Counted from the stretch's first letter, positions 1 to 9,613 are shown. The stretch is DNA of 64,000 nt from Cupriavidus taiwanensis (GCF_900249755.1 NZ_LT976854.1:808574-872573), one strand, 5' to 3'. The notes: generated by a model from the sequence alone, not told the origin. Numbers and translations: made by a program.

Positions 1-938
1 CGGGCTGGGCCTACGGCCTGTACTACGCCGTCACCGGCCCGCTGTCGCTGGGCCATGCCACCACGTTCTACGATGGCCCGTTCAATGTGGACAGCACCTG
101 CCGCGTGATCCGCAAGTACGGCATCACCAACCTGGCCGGCTCGCCCACGGCCTACCGGCTGCTGATCGCGGCGGGCGAAGCCGTGTCCGGCCCGCTGCGC
201 GGGCAGCTGCGCGTGGTCAGCAGCGCCGGCGAGCCGCTCAACCCGGAAGTGATCCGCTGGTTCGCCAGCGAGCTGGGCGTGACCATCCACGACCACTATG
301 GCCAGACCGAACTGGGCATGGTGCTGTGCAACCACCACGCCCTGGCCCATCCGGTGCGCCTGGGCGCGGCGGGCTTTGCCAGCCCGGGGCACCGCGTGGT
401 GGTGGTCGACGAGGCGCTGCGCGAACTGCCGCCCGGCCAGCCGGGCACGCTGGCGCTGGACCTGAAGCGCTCGCCGATGTGCTGGTTCGGCGGCTACCAC
501 GGCACGCCCACCAGCGCCTTTGCCGGCGACTACTACCTGACCGGCGATTCCGCCGAGCTCAACGACGACGGCAGCATCAGCTTTATCGGCCGCGCCGACG
601 ACGTCATCACGACTTCCGGCTACCGGGTGGGACCGTTCGACGTGGAAAGCGCGCTGATCGAGCACCCGGCGGTGGTCGAGGCCGCGGTGATCGGCAAGCC
701 GGATCCCGAGCGCACCGAACTGATCAAGGCCTTCGTGGTGCTGGACCCGCACTACCAGGGCTCGCCCGAGCTGGCCGAGACGCTGCGCCTGCACGTGCGC
801 CAGCGCCTGGCCGCCCACGCCTATCCGCGCGAGATCGAGTTCGTCGCCGAGCTGCCCAAGACCCCCAGCGGCAAGGTCCAGCGCTTTATCCTGCGCAACC
901 AGGAAGTGGCGCGCGCACGGCAGGCGGCCGGCGCCTGA
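1..938 (+). CDS. AMP-dependent acyl-CoA synthetase, 3' part
   Basis: The gene is cut by the left edge of the window and is open in frame from base 3, so the N-terminal part is missing. What remains is the C-terminal two thirds of an ANL-superfamily acyl-activating enzyme, which forms an acyl-adenylate and then an acyl-CoA. Visible signatures are YGQTELGM (adenylation core), TGD followed by a GRADDVITTSGYR hinge, and the C-terminal KTPSGKVQR segment that holds the catalytic lysine. Acetyl-CoA or medium-chain acyl-CoA synthetases fit best. The substrate cannot be fixed from this fragment. It ends well before the BON-domain gene and no operon partner is visible. Confidence 0.9.
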   Translation, partial: GWAYGLYYAVTGPLSLGHATTFYDGPFNVDSTCRVIRKYGITNLAGSPTAYRLLIAAGEAVSGPLRGQLRVVSSAGEPLNPEVIRWFASELGVTIHDHYGQTELGMVLCNHHALAHPVRLGAAGFASPGHRVVVVDEALRELPPGQPGTLALDLKRSPMCWFGGYHGTPTSAFAGDYYLTGDSAELNDDGSISFIGRADDVITTSGYRVGPFDVESALIEHPAVVEAAVIGKPDPERTELIKAFVVLDPHYQGSPELAETLRLHVRQRLAAHAYPREIEFVAELPKTPSGKVQRFILRNQEVARARQAAGA

Positions 939-1115
939 GCCCTGCCGCCGGCTGGTGCCGGCGGGTAGCGGCCGGGCCGGTGGCGGACCGCTTCCTATAA
1001 TGAGGAAGCGGTTGCCGGGGTCCCGGGGGTGAAGGAGGCCGCGGCGCCGCTCCCGCGCGCCTGCAGGCAGGGGCGCGCTTCCTCCATCTCCAGACCAACC
1101 GGCGAGGCGAACAAC

Positions 1116-1847
1116 ATGCAGAGTAGCGAAGCGGTGCTGACGCAGGCGCGCGCAGCCCTGGCCCATGTGCCCTATCAGGGCCATGTCCTCCATCCCACCA
1201 TCCAGTTGCGGCTCTCGGACGGGGCGCTGATCCTCGAAGGCGAAGTGGCCGATATCGTCGACAAGACCCGGGCCGCGGCGACGCTGCGGCGCGTGGACGG
1301 CGTCACCAGCGTGATCGACCACCTGCGCGTGGCCAACGGCGGCGCCCCGGTGGGCGACGGCGAACTGCGCGACGCGGTGTGCGAGCGGCTGCTCAATGCC
1401 GTCGAGTTCCGCAATTGCAAGATTTGCGCACGCGTCAAGGGCAAGCCGGAGGCCATGCGCGAGCCGGTGAACGAACGCAACGGGTGGATCGAAGTCGCGG
1501 TGCAGGACGGCGTGGTGACGCTGTGGGGGCAGGTGATCAGCCTGTCGCACATGCGCCTGGCCGGGGTGCTGGCGTGGTGGTCGGGCGGTTGCCGCTGCGT
1601 GGTCAATGAACTGGTCGTGGCACCCGCCGAGATCGACCGCGACGATGAAATCACCGAGGCGCTGATGCTGGTGCTGGAGACCGACCCCTTCGTCGATGCG
1701 GGACAGATCAGCGCGCGGACCCAGGACCGCGTGGTGACGCTGGAGGGGTGCGTCAACAACGAGCGCACGCGCCGCCAGGCCGAGCGCGATGCGTGGTACG
1801 TGCAGGGCGTGGAGGACGTGGTCAACCACATCTCGCTGCGCGCCTGA
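1116..1847 (+). CDS. Triple BON-domain protein
   Basis: The protein has 243 residues if it starts at the ATG at 1116; the upstream in-frame extension is GC-rich and unlike coding sequence. Three BON-like repeats can be read, at roughly residues 5-75, 85-170 and 175-240. Each has the hydrophobic-Gly-x-V pattern (VTLWGQV, VVTLEGCV) and ends in a VxxVxNxI/L-type strand. The BON family is thought to bind phospholipid or envelope surfaces and is often stress-induced. There is no signal peptide, so a cytoplasmic location is likely. The middle repeat is long and contains an unusual Trp-rich AWWSGGCRC segment. It converges on the next gene with only 17 bases between the two stops. Confidence 0.8.
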   Translation: MQSSEAVLTQARAALAHVPYQGHVLHPTIQLRLSDGALILEGEVADIVDKTRAAATLRRVDGVTSVIDHLRVANGGAPVGDGELRDAVCERLLNAVEFRNCKICARVKGKPEAMREPVNERNGWIEVAVQDGVVTLWGQVISLSHMRLAGVLAWWSGGCRCVVNELVVAPAEIDRDDEITEALMLVLETDPFVDAGQISARTQDRVVTLEGCVNNERTRRQAERDAWYVQGVEDVVNHISLRA

Positions 1848-1864
1848 GCGCCGGCACGCGGGCG

Positions 1865-2956
1865 CTACCGGTGCGCGCCGCGCTGCGCGACGGTGTCTTC
1901 CATGCGCCAGTAGCGCCGCCGCGCCCGCAAGGCAAAGCGGGCGCGGTAGTCCGACATCGACATGCCCGCGCTGCGCTGGAACAGCCGGCGGAACGCGGCG
2001 GCGTCGCTGTAGCCGCAGGCCTCGGCGATGGCATGGGTGCCGTGCAGCGTCACTTCCAGCAGCATGCGGGCGCGCTCCACGCGCAGCGTGTGCAGGTAGT
2101 CCAGCGGCGTCATGCCGGTGACCTGGCGGAAATGCCGCAGCAGCGTGCGTTCGCTGACCGCCGCCGCCTGCGCCACCGCGGCCAGCCGGTAGGGCTCCGA
2201 TACATGCTCGCGCAGCCATTGGATGGCGCGGTAGACCGGGCTGTCGGCGGTGCGGCCGAGCCAGCGCTGCGACACCAGCGCCGGCACGCTGCGCTGGCGC
2301 TCGGGCTGGAACAGCATCAGTTGCGAGGCCGCCTGCGCCAGGTCGGGATCGTGCAGGTGGCCCAGCACGCGCAGCATGAATTCCACCTGCAGCGCGGGCG
2401 CCACGCACGAAAACACTTGCCCGTGCACGCTCATGGCCGCGTCGCTGCCCAGGTCGCAGCGCGGGTACTCGCGCATCATCCAGCTCTGGAACATCCACGG
2501 CGCTCCCACGCTGGCGCCATCCAGCAGGCCCAGCTGCAGCGGCAGCACCATCCCCGACGCACACGCGGCGATCCAGCCGCCGGCGCGCGCATGGCGCTCC
2601 ACCAGGCGCAGCGCCGCGGCATCGCGCAGCGCCAGCTCGCCCAGCTGCGGCGCATTGCTGGCCAGCAGCGCGGGGATGACCAGCAGCGTGCGGCTGCCCG
2701 GCGCCCGCACGCGCCGCGTCGACGACGCCAGCCCTGGCAGCTCGGTGGCCAGCGTGCGGCCGTTGGCGCGGCACAGTTGCCAGCTCAGCGTCGGCGCGGC
2801 GCCCGGGCGCTGCAGGCTGGCCACGCCGGCCACGGTGCGCAGCACGTCGAGCGTGGTGAACAGGCTGCCGGGCATGGCCTGCGGCAGCCACAGCAGGCGC
2901 ACGTGCAGCGGGACGTTTTGCGACGAGGGCGCGATGGCGGCGGCGGGGGCTGGCAT
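1865..2956 (-). CDS. GlxA-type AraC family transcriptional regulator
   Basis: This is a 363-residue regulator. The N-terminal half is a DJ-1/PfpI-like (class I amidotransferase-like) domain, with the ACASG nucleophile-elbow-like motif where related proteins often keep a cysteine. The C-terminal half is an AraC DNA-binding domain with two helix-turn-helix motifs (LAAVAQAAAVSERTLLRHF and AIAEACGYSDAAAFRRLF). The family regulates catabolic or amine-degradation genes and the DJ-1 domain probably senses a small molecule. I chose the ATG at 2956 because sequence before it looks non-coding; a longer form from about 3073 is possible. It is transcribed away from the M20 peptidase gene, which may be its target. 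Confidence 0.85.
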   Translation of the reverse strand: MPAPAAAIAPSSQNVPLHVRLLWLPQAMPGSLFTTLDVLRTVAGVASLQRPGAAPTLSWQLCRANGRTLATELPGLASSTRRVRAPGSRTLLVIPALLASNAPQLGELALRDAAALRLVERHARAGGWIAACASGMVLPLQLGLLDGASVGAPWMFQSWMMREYPRCDLGSDAAMSVHGQVFSCVAPALQVEFMLRVLGHLHDPDLAQAASQLMLFQPERQRSVPALVSQRWLGRTADSPVYRAIQWLREHVSEPYRLAAVAQAAAVSERTLLRHFRQVTGMTPLDYLHTLRVERARMLLEVTLHGTHAIAEACGYSDAAAFRRLFQRSAGMSMSDYRARFALRARRRYWRMEDTVAQRGAHR

Positions 2957-3140
2957 GCCTTGAGGCTGTTCGAATCGTTGGAGAGGGCGGGGCCGCGGGG
3001 CGCCGTGGCGGGATCGGCATCCGGATTGGCGATATTGAACCTCCCCATAGTGGATGGCAAGGGCTAGCATCGTGCCGTTGTGCCGCGGCGCATGGCCATG
3101 CCCCGCGGCACCGCCAACAAGACCATACCGAGGAGATTCC

Positions 3141-4400
3141 ATGCCGTTGTCCGTTCGCCACGTTGCCGTTGCCGCCGCCCTGACGCTTGCCGGGGCAGGC
3201 ACCCTGGCCAGTGCCGCGCAGCCCGATGCCGCGCTGCTGTCCGCCGCGCAGGCGGCCCAGCCCAGGGTGGTGCAGTCGCTCAAGGAGATGGTGTCGATCG
3301 AGTCCGGCAGCGCCAATGCCACGGGGCTGGCGCAGATGGCCAGCTATACCGAGAAGCGGCTGCAGGCGCTGGGCGCCAAGGTCGAGCGCCTGCCCGTGAC
3401 CAAGGGCCCCGGCAGCCTGGTCAAGGCCACCTTCACCGGCACCGGCAAGCGCCGCGTCATGCTGATTGCCCACCTGGACACGGTGTACCCCGACAACACG
3501 CTGGCGACGCAGCCGATCCGCGAGGAAGGGAACCGGCTCTATGGCCCCGGCATCGCCGACGACAAGGGCGGCATCGCCGTGATCCTGCATTCGCTGGAGA
3601 TCCTGAAGCAGCAGGGCTGGCGCGACTACGCGCAGATCACGGTGCTGTTCAACCCGGACGAGGAGGTCGGCTCGGTGGGTTCGGCCGAAACCATCGCCAC
3701 GCTGGCCGCGCAGCATGACGTGGTGCTGTCGTGCGAGCCCACTGCGGCCAAGGACGTGGTCAAGGCCGAGGCGCTGCTGCTGGGCGCCTCCGGCACCGCC
3801 ACCGCCACCATGCAGGTCAAGGGCCGCGCCTCGCACGCCGGCGCCGCGCCCGAGCGCGGCCGCAATGCGCTGCTCGAACTGGCCCACCAGCTGCAGCAGA
3901 CGCGCGATGCGGCCAGCCTGGTTCCCGGCTCGCAGCTGAACTGGACCCAGGCCCAGGCCGGCACGGTGCGCAACCAGATCCCGGAGAGCGCCGTAGCCTA
4001 CGGGGACGTGCGCACCACCGCAGCCGGCGCCGCCGAGAAGCTGAAGGTGGCGCTGCAGGACAAGGTCAAGTCCAGCCAGCTGGTGCCCGACACCCACACC
4101 ACGGTGACGATGGAAGAGGGCCGCCCGCCGTTCGTGGCCGACGCGCGCGGCCGCGCGCTGGCCAGGCGCGCGCAGGAGATCTATGCCGAACTGGACGGCC
4201 GCACGCTGGCGCTGGCCGAAGGCACCGGCGGTGCCACCGACGCCAGCTATGCCGCCCGCTCGGGCAAGCCGGCGGTGGTGGAGAGCTTCGGCCTGGCGGG
4301 CTTCGGCTATCACGCGCGCGACGAGTACATCGAGCTGGATTCGATCGTGCCGCGCCTGTACCTGATGACGCGGATCCTGCAGGATATCGGCCGCAACTGA
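3141..4400 (+). CDS. M20 family metallopeptidase (glutamate carboxypeptidase-like), secreted
   Basis: The protein has 419 residues, with an AGGAG ribosome site a few bases before the ATG. It starts with a signal peptide (about 25 residues, ending LASA), so it acts in the periplasm. The M20 metal centre is complete: His111 in HLDTV, Asp140 in GIADDKGG, catalytic Glu174 and metal Glu175 in NPDEEVGS, the SCEPT motif near residue 198, and His391 near the C-terminus. The closest well-known member is Pseudomonas carboxypeptidase G2, which removes C-terminal glutamate from folates and peptides. The true substrate here is unknown. It may be regulated by the divergent GlxA-type gene. Confidence 0.9.
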   Translation: MPLSVRHVAVAAALTLAGAGTLASAAQPDAALLSAAQAAQPRVVQSLKEMVSIESGSANATGLAQMASYTEKRLQALGAKVERLPVTKGPGSLVKATFTGTGKRRVMLIAHLDTVYPDNTLATQPIREEGNRLYGPGIADDKGGIAVILHSLEILKQQGWRDYAQITVLFNPDEEVGSVGSAETIATLAAQHDVVLSCEPTAAKDVVKAEALLLGASGTATATMQVKGRASHAGAAPERGRNALLELAHQLQQTRDAASLVPGSQLNWTQAQAGTVRNQIPESAVAYGDVRTTAAGAAEKLKVALQDKVKSSQLVPDTHTTVTMEEGRPPFVADARGRALARRAQEIYAELDGRTLALAEGTGGATDASYAARSGKPAVVESFGLAGFGYHARDEYIELDSIVPRLYLMTRILQDIGRN

Positions 4401-4514
4401 GCGGCAGCATCCGGGCTTTCCCCAGCCTGCGTCAAAGGCCCCGGCGGGCCTGCTACAGTGTCTGGGCCGCCCCGGTTGGCGGCCATGACAAAAGAGATTC
4501 AGGGGAGACAGCAG

Positions 4515-4778
4515 ATGAATCGCAAAGGCCTGGTCGACGCCGCCATGGCGCTGGAAGATCTGGCGGCCGGCAACGCCCCCGCGGCCGCGCAAGTGGCGGC
4601 GGGAGCCGCCGCGCTGGAGAAGATCCATGCCGATTTCCCGGCCTGGCGCGACGTCGGCGATGCGCTGTTCGGGCTGAAGGCGCTGGCCGGCGGAAGCGGC
4701 ATGGCGCTCGACGCCAGGGGACGCCAGCGCGCCGGCCGGCTGGCCGACGTGGTGCGCAGCCTGCTAGACCAGATCTGA
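4515..4778 (+). CDS. Small hypothetical protein, 87 residues
   Basis: A short Ala/Leu-rich, mostly helical protein with no signal peptide, membrane segment or motif that I recognise. The ATG at 4515 is preceded by an AGGGGAGA ribosome site, which supports it being real. Codon usage matches its neighbours. It stands alone between the peptidase gene and the convergent phospholipase-like gene. No function can be assigned. Confidence 0.6.
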   Translation: MNRKGLVDAAMALEDLAAGNAPAAAQVAAGAAALEKIHADFPAWRDVGDALFGLKALAGGSGMALDARGRQRAGRLADVVRSLLDQI

Positions 4779-4799
4779 GCCGGCAGACCCGAGCGGCCG

Positions 4800-6377
4800 T
4801 TACAGCATCGACTCGATCGGCAGGATCGACAGGAACCAGATGCCGAGCCGACGCCACCAGCTGGTGTTGGGCTCGGTGTCGTGGCGGATGATTTCATCGC
4901 CGCGGCGTTCCAGCCAGTACAGCTGGCCGGTCTCGTCCAGCTTGACCTGGTAGGCCGCGCGCGGCACCACGCTGGCGAAGGTGGACTCGATCCGGCCCGC
5001 CAGTGCGGGACTGTCGATGATGAAGCCGAGTTCGGTGTTGAGCATGGCCGAACGCGGATCGAAATTGAACGAACCCACGAAGACCCGGTTGCCGTCGACC
5101 GCGAAGGTCTTGGCGTGCAGGCTGGAGCCCGAACTGCCGAACGGGCCGGCGCGCTCTTCCTTCTTGCGCGGCGCGGCCGCGCGGCGCAGTTCGTACAGGT
5201 CCACGCCGGCCTCGAGCAAGGCCTTGCGCCGCTTGGCATAGCCCGAGTGCACGGCGGCCACGTCGGTCGCTTCCAGCGCATTGGTCAGCACGCGTACCGC
5301 GACGCCGCGTTTTGCCATGTCGGAGAAATAGGCGGTGCCGCCGGTCGAGGGCACGAAGTAGGGCGAGACCAGGTCGAGCTCGCGTTGCGGCTCGCCCAGG
5401 ATTTCGCGCAGCTGGTGCGCCACCAGCGTGCTGCGCGAGGCCTCGCCCAGCGCCTTGCCGGGGTTGTCGCTGACCATGCGCGTGGTGGCCCACTGGAATT
5501 GCAGCGTGCCGTCGAGCATGCGCTGCACGTCGGGCAGTTCGCGCACCGCGGCCAGGTAGGCTGCCGCGGCCGGGTTGCGCTCGACCGCGCGGGCATGGCC
5601 CACCAGCGCCTGCAGCCGTTCCACGCTGACCGGCGGCAGCAGCCGGTCGACCGGGTAGGCCGAGGCGCTGGACCAGTAGCGGTCGAAGTCCTGCGCCACG
5701 TCGCCGGCCGCGGGGCCGACCGCAATCACGTCGAGGTCGGCAAAGAGCACGCCGTCGGTGGCGCCGAAGTATTCGTCGCCAACGTTGCGCCCCCCGATGA
5801 TGGTGGCCACGCCGTCGGCGGTGAAAGACTTGTTGTGCATGCGCCGGTTCAGGCGCCGGAAATCCGTCAGGAAATTGAGCGCCTTGGGGTGGCGGATCAC
5901 GAACGGGTTGAAGATCCGCACCTCGACCTGCGGGTGCGCGTCCATTGCGGCCAGCAGTTCGTCCATGCCGGCAATGCCGTTGTCATCGAGCAGCAGGCGC
6001 ACGCGCACGCCGCGGTCGGCGGCTTCATGCAGGGCCTCTAGCAGCAGCGTGCCGGTCAGGTCATCGCGCCAGATGTAGTACTGCACGTCCAGCGTGCGCT
6101 GCGCGGTGCGGGCCAGCTGCACGCGCGCGGCAAAGGCGGCGTAGGCGTTTTCGAGCGGGTGGATGCCGCTCAGCCCCGGATGCCGCGCCAGTTCGCCGGC
6201 CAGCGCCTGGCCCAGCGGCGTGGCCCGGGCTTCGGCCGGGGTCAGGGCAAAGGACTCGGGGCGGGGATCCAGCGGCGGCAGCGCGCAGCCGCCCAGCAGG
6301 GCGGCGCAGCACAGCATCAGCGAACTGGCGCGCAGGCGGCGGTGGGGAACGAATGCGGCGTCTGTCGGCAATGGCAT
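4800..6377 (-). CDS. Phospholipase D family lipoprotein (cardiolipin synthase-like)
   Basis: The protein is 525 residues with the ATG at 6377. The N-terminus has a hydrophobic stretch ending in a lipobox (LLGGC), so it is probably a lipoprotein. Two complete HKD motifs mark the PLD superfamily: HNKSFTAD starting at His181 and HAKTFAVD starting at His421, followed by GGRN and GSFNFD. PLD enzymes transfer phosphatidyl groups. The layout, with two HKD domains and a substrate-facing lipid anchor, resembles the cardiolipin synthase ClsC-like branch. It might instead be a phospholipase. It converges on the 87-residue gene. Confidence 0.85.
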   Translation of the reverse strand: MPLPTDAAFVPHRRLRASSLMLCCAALLGGCALPPLDPRPESFALTPAEARATPLGQALAGELARHPGLSGIHPLENAYAAFAARVQLARTAQRTLDVQYYIWRDDLTGTLLLEALHEAADRGVRVRLLLDDNGIAGMDELLAAMDAHPQVEVRIFNPFVIRHPKALNFLTDFRRLNRRMHNKSFTADGVATIIGGRNVGDEYFGATDGVLFADLDVIAVGPAAGDVAQDFDRYWSSASAYPVDRLLPPVSVERLQALVGHARAVERNPAAAAYLAAVRELPDVQRMLDGTLQFQWATTRMVSDNPGKALGEASRSTLVAHQLREILGEPQRELDLVSPYFVPSTGGTAYFSDMAKRGVAVRVLTNALEATDVAAVHSGYAKRRKALLEAGVDLYELRRAAAPRKKEERAGPFGSSGSSLHAKTFAVDGNRVFVGSFNFDPRSAMLNTELGFIIDSPALAGRIESTFASVVPRAAYQVKLDETGQLYWLERRGDEIIRHDTEPNTSWWRRLGIWFLSILPIESML

Positions 6378-6812
6378 CGGGGGTCCGGGCGGCCCCCGCT
6401 GCGGGGCCCTGTTGTGTTCGGCGATGCCGCCATGTTGCCATGCCGCGCCGCGGTCGTCGCGATTCGGGCAGGCCAGCGGGCATAAGCGATGCACCAGGCT
6501 GTGGCCCGGCGTGCGCCATGGCGGCGCACCGCGCGGGCCGTGGCGGGGCAAAACCCGCGTGTGGGGGCGTCACGACGCTGGCCCGAAAGCTGCATAAGCC
6601 GCGGCAAGAGTAGAAGCGTTCACCAGCCGCGTGCCAGATCGATGCGCATGCGGGCTGGCCGGGAATTGCTCTTGAAGTCCGTGCCCCGCGCCGTCGCGCA
6701 GGCTGGCACCGTCGACCTCAAGCAGCGCGCTGTCCCGGCGCATATTGTCGTTGGCGGCCATGCCTGTGCCGGCGCGGGGCAAGTCCCTGACCCGCTTGCC
6801 ACGAGGAATACC
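6378..6812. other. Intergenic region between divergent genes, no gene seen
   Basis: These 435 bases separate the phospholipase D-like gene (leftward) from the oxygenase gene (rightward). Open frames exist on both strands, but they are GC-driven, overlap each other and resemble no family. The promoters of both flanking genes must lie here; I could not pick a convincing -10/-35 pair. No stable RNA or repeat was recognised. Confidence 0.5.
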
Positions 6813-7811
6813 ATGACCCAGCCAGACAACGCCTGCGGCCTGGCCGAACTCCACCGCGAATCGCGCATGGGCGCGTTCGGCTCCGAAACCCGCCAGCGCG
6901 AAATCCGCCGCATCGACCTGTCCGACTACGCGCGGCGCAAGCCGCAGATTGCCGAAGCACTGTGGCAGGCGTCGGTCGACGTCGGCTTCTTCCAGCTTTC
7001 CAACCACGGCATCGACCTCGCCAGCGTGCGCAACGCGTTCGCCATGGCCGAGCGCTTCTTTGCGCTGCCCGAGGCGGTCAAGGCGGGCTACCCGCTGCAG
7101 AAGGCCAACAACGCCGGCTGGGAAAGCCGCGCGCAGGTGCGCCCGTCGACCGGCACGCCGGACCAGAAAGAGTCCTACCAGATCACGCGCCCGCATATGG
7201 ACGGCCTGTGGCCGGGCGACGATGAACTGGAAGGCTTCCGCGACACCATGCTTGCGTTCGAGGCGCAATGCTGGGAGGTCGGGATGAAGGTGCTGTCATG
7301 CTTCGCCGACAAGCTGGGTTTTGCCAGCGACTTCTTCACGCAAGCGCACGACCCGCGCGCGCCGGACTACCAGAGCACGCTGCGGCTGCTGCACTACTAC
7401 GCGATCCCGCCCGAGCTGCGCGCCGGGCTGGGCCTGTGGCGCGCCGGCGCGCATACGGATTTTGACTGCCTGACGCTGCTGTTCCAGCGCGCTGGCCAGG
7501 GCGGCCTGCAGGTCTGCCCGGGCCGGGAGATGGCGGCGCAGGCGTGGACCCCGATCGAACCCGACGAAGACGTCATCACCTGCAATATCGGCGACATGCT
7601 GATGCGCTGGAGCGACGACCGGCTGCCGTCGAACTTCCATCGCGTACGCAATCCCGCGCCGGGCGAATACATGGGACCGCGCTACAGCCTGGCATTCTTC
7701 TGCCAGGCCAACCGCGGCGCGATGATCGAAGGGCCGGGCGGCAAGTATCCGCCGATCAGCGCAGGGGATTACCTGCGGCAGCGGGTGAATGCGAATTTCA
7801 AGGGGTATTGA
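6813..7811 (+). CDS. 2-oxoglutarate/Fe(II)-dependent oxygenase (isopenicillin N synthase-like)
   Basis: A 332-residue protein of the 2OG-Fe(II) oxygenase superfamily. The N-terminal DIOX_N domain includes RRIDLSDY and VGFFQLSNHGID. The C-terminal jelly-roll carries the iron triad His214-x-Asp216 (HTDFD) and His276 (SNFHRV), and the 2-oxoglutarate-binding Arg290-x-Ser292 (RYS). The start at 6813 follows an ACGAGGA ribosome site. Relatives oxidise small metabolites, amino acids or flavonoid-like compounds. The substrate is unknown and no pathway neighbour helps. Downstream lies a pair of REP-like palindromes. Confidence 0.88.
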   Translation: MTQPDNACGLAELHRESRMGAFGSETRQREIRRIDLSDYARRKPQIAEALWQASVDVGFFQLSNHGIDLASVRNAFAMAERFFALPEAVKAGYPLQKANNAGWESRAQVRPSTGTPDQKESYQITRPHMDGLWPGDDELEGFRDTMLAFEAQCWEVGMKVLSCFADKLGFASDFFTQAHDPRAPDYQSTLRLLHYYAIPPELRAGLGLWRAGAHTDFDCLTLLFQRAGQGGLQVCPGREMAAQAWTPIEPDEDVITCNIGDMLMRWSDDRLPSNFHRVRNPAPGEYMGPRYSLAFFCQANRGAMIEGPGGKYPPISAGDYLRQRVNANFKGY

Positions 7812-7846
7812 GAGGCCGGCAAGAACACCCATGCCGATTGTTTGCT

Positions 7847-7966
7847 CCCCTCTCCCGCCTGCGGGAGAGGGGCCGGGGGTGAGGGCAGGCCGTGGCTATG
7901 CCGACGCGCTGACTTCGTTGACACGCTTGGCCCTCACCCCGACCCTCTCCCGCCTGCGGGAGAGGG
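7847..7966. repeat. Inverted pair of REP-like palindromes
   Basis: Two near-identical palindromes face each other: CCCCTCTCCCGC-CT-GCGGGAGAGGGG at 7847-7872 and CCCTCTCCCGC-CT-GCGGGAGAGGG at 7943-7966. Each has a stem of 11-12 bp with a two-base loop. The first is followed by CCGGGGGTGAGGG and the second preceded by CCCTCACCCCGA, so the units are in opposite orientation, as in a BIME-type REP pair. They lie between the convergent oxygenase and sodC genes. Similar units recur near 12.5 kb and 15.97 kb. Confidence 0.8.
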
Positions 7967-8008
7967 AGCACCCCAGCGGGATCGCAGGAATACTTCGGGC
8001 GCGACGTT

Positions 8009-8581
8009 TTACGAAGCCGCCACCACCCCGCACGCAATGCGCCCGCCGGCATTGCCCGTGGGCTGCGTCTTGTAGTCGTCCGGATCCTTGTGCACCACCA
8101 CCGCGCGGCCGATCACGCTGTTGGCGCCGGTGCCCACCGACAGCGATGGCAGCAGCATGCTGACGCGCACGTTGCCGCTGGCATCGGCGGTGACGTTGTT
8201 CATGTCGCCGGCATGGTGGTCCGGCATGGTCATCTGCCCGTGGGGCTTGCCGGCCGGGTTGAAATGGCCGCCCGCGCTCATCGCGTCAGGCGCGGAACAG
8301 TCGCCTTTCTCGTGGACGTGGAAGCCGTGGACCGAATTGGGCGGCAGCCCGGTGATTGCGGCGGTCATCATCACGCCGCCGGGCTGCTGCTGGAAGGTGA
8401 CGGTGCCCGCGGTGTTGGAACCGCTCTTGGGCTGCAGCGTGGCCGACGCCCGGGCACCGCTGGCGGCACCGGTAGCGGACGGCTTGGCCGCCGACGACGA
8501 AGGCATGCCGGAGCCGGCGCATCCGGCCAGTGCAATGGTTGCGGCGATGCACGCCGCCAATGGGGTAAGCACTTGTTTCAT
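8009..8581 (-). CDS. sodC: Superoxide dismutase [Cu-Zn], lipoprotein-type
   Basis: The 190-residue protein starts with a lipoprotein signal (ALAGC at about residue 20) and then a low-complexity Ser/Ala linker, so it sits in the periplasm tethered to a membrane. It dismutes superoxide. Cu/Zn ligands are visible in VHGFHVHEKGDC, in the HFNP..HG and HHAGDM segments, and in the VVVHKDPDD region. The C-terminus GRIACGVV supplies the disulphide cysteine and the usual bacterial SodC ending. The length is normal. It converges on the oxygenase gene, with the REP pair between them. Confidence 0.95.
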   Translation of the reverse strand: MKQVLTPLAACIAATIALAGCAGSGMPSSSAAKPSATGAASGARASATLQPKSGSNTAGTVTFQQQPGGVMMTAAITGLPPNSVHGFHVHEKGDCSAPDAMSAGGHFNPAGKPHGQMTMPDHHAGDMNNVTADASGNVRVSMLLPSLSVGTGANSVIGRAVVVHKDPDDYKTQPTGNAGGRIACGVVAAS

Positions 8582-8677
8582 CGGTATCCTCTTCTTGTCG
8601 TGATTTCGGAAGAAACAGTATAGGTCGGCGCCCGCTGGACCGATTTCAGGTTTTGTCCTACATACGGCGCGGACGGC

Positions 8678-9613
8678 TCAGGCGGCCACGGCCAGCGGCT
8701 GCCGTGCCGCACCAAAGTGCGGATGGCGCGAGAACAGCTCCGCGGCCCAGTTCACGAACACCCGCACCTTGGCCGACAGGTGCCGGTTCTGCGGATACAT
8801 CGCCGAGATCGGCAGCTCGTCGGTCTGCCAGTCGGTCAGGATTTCCACCAGCCTGCCGCTGGCCACATAGGGCTCGGCCATGGCGCGCGAGATGCGGGCG
8901 ATGCCGTGGCCCTCCAGCGCGCAGCCAAGGTAGACATCGGCATCGTTGGTGGAAATGGCGGAAGGCAGCAGCACCTCGCTGCGCTCCATGCCGCGCGCCA
9001 GCGGCCAGGGCATTTCACGGCCGGTGCGGTTGGACAGGAAATTGACCGCCTTGTGCTGCGCCAGCTCGGCCAGGTCGCGCGGGGTGCCGCTGCGGTTCAG
9101 GTAGATCGGCGAGGCGTAGAACGCCAGCTGCACGTGGCCGATGCGGCGGGCCACCATGGCTTCGTCCAGCGGTACGCCCACGCGCAGCACCACGTCGACG
9201 CCTTCCTGCAGCAGGTCGATCGGCTTGCCGTTGATGGTCAGTTCCAGCTTCAGGTCCGGATACGCCTGGAAGAACTCGTGCAGGTGCGGCACCAGCACCA
9301 GTTGCGCCAGCCCGGCGGTGGTGTCGACCGACAGCGTGCCGCGCGGCGAATTGTTCTGCCGCGTCAGCGATTGCTCGGCCTCCTCGACATCGGCCAGGAT
9401 GCGCACGCAACGCTCGTAGTACGCGGCGCCGTCGTTGGTCACGCTGATGCGGCGCGTGGTCCGGTGCAGCAGCTTGACGCCGAGGTGGGTTTCCAGGTTC
9501 TGGATCAGGCGGGTCAGCGTGGCCTTGGGCAGGTCCATCGACTCGGCGGCACGCGCAAAGCTGCCGACATCGACGACCCGGGTGAATGCCTGCATTGATA
9601 CGAGACGGTCCAT
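8678..9613 (-). CDS. LysR family transcriptional regulator
   Basis: A 311-residue LysR protein starting at the ATG at 9613 (MDRLVSMQAF). The N-terminal winged helix-turn-helix reads FARAAESMDLPKATLTRLIQ; the rest is the LysR substrate-binding domain of the CrgA/DmlR-like branch (TLSVDTTAG, DVVLRVG). It is transcribed away from the hydrolase-fold gene and the RND efflux operon. Regulation of that operon is possible, but the distance and the repeats between them leave this open. Confidence 0.88.
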   Translation of the reverse strand: MDRLVSMQAFTRVVDVGSFARAAESMDLPKATLTRLIQNLETHLGVKLLHRTTRRISVTNDGAAYYERCVRILADVEEAEQSLTRQNNSPRGTLSVDTTAGLAQLVLVPHLHEFFQAYPDLKLELTINGKPIDLLQEGVDVVLRVGVPLDEAMVARRIGHVQLAFYASPIYLNRSGTPRDLAELAQHKAVNFLSNRTGREMPWPLARGMERSEVLLPSAISTNDADVYLGCALEGHGIARISRAMAEPYVASGRLVEILTDWQTDELPISAMYPQNRHLSAKVRVFVNWAAELFSRHPHFGAARQPLAVAA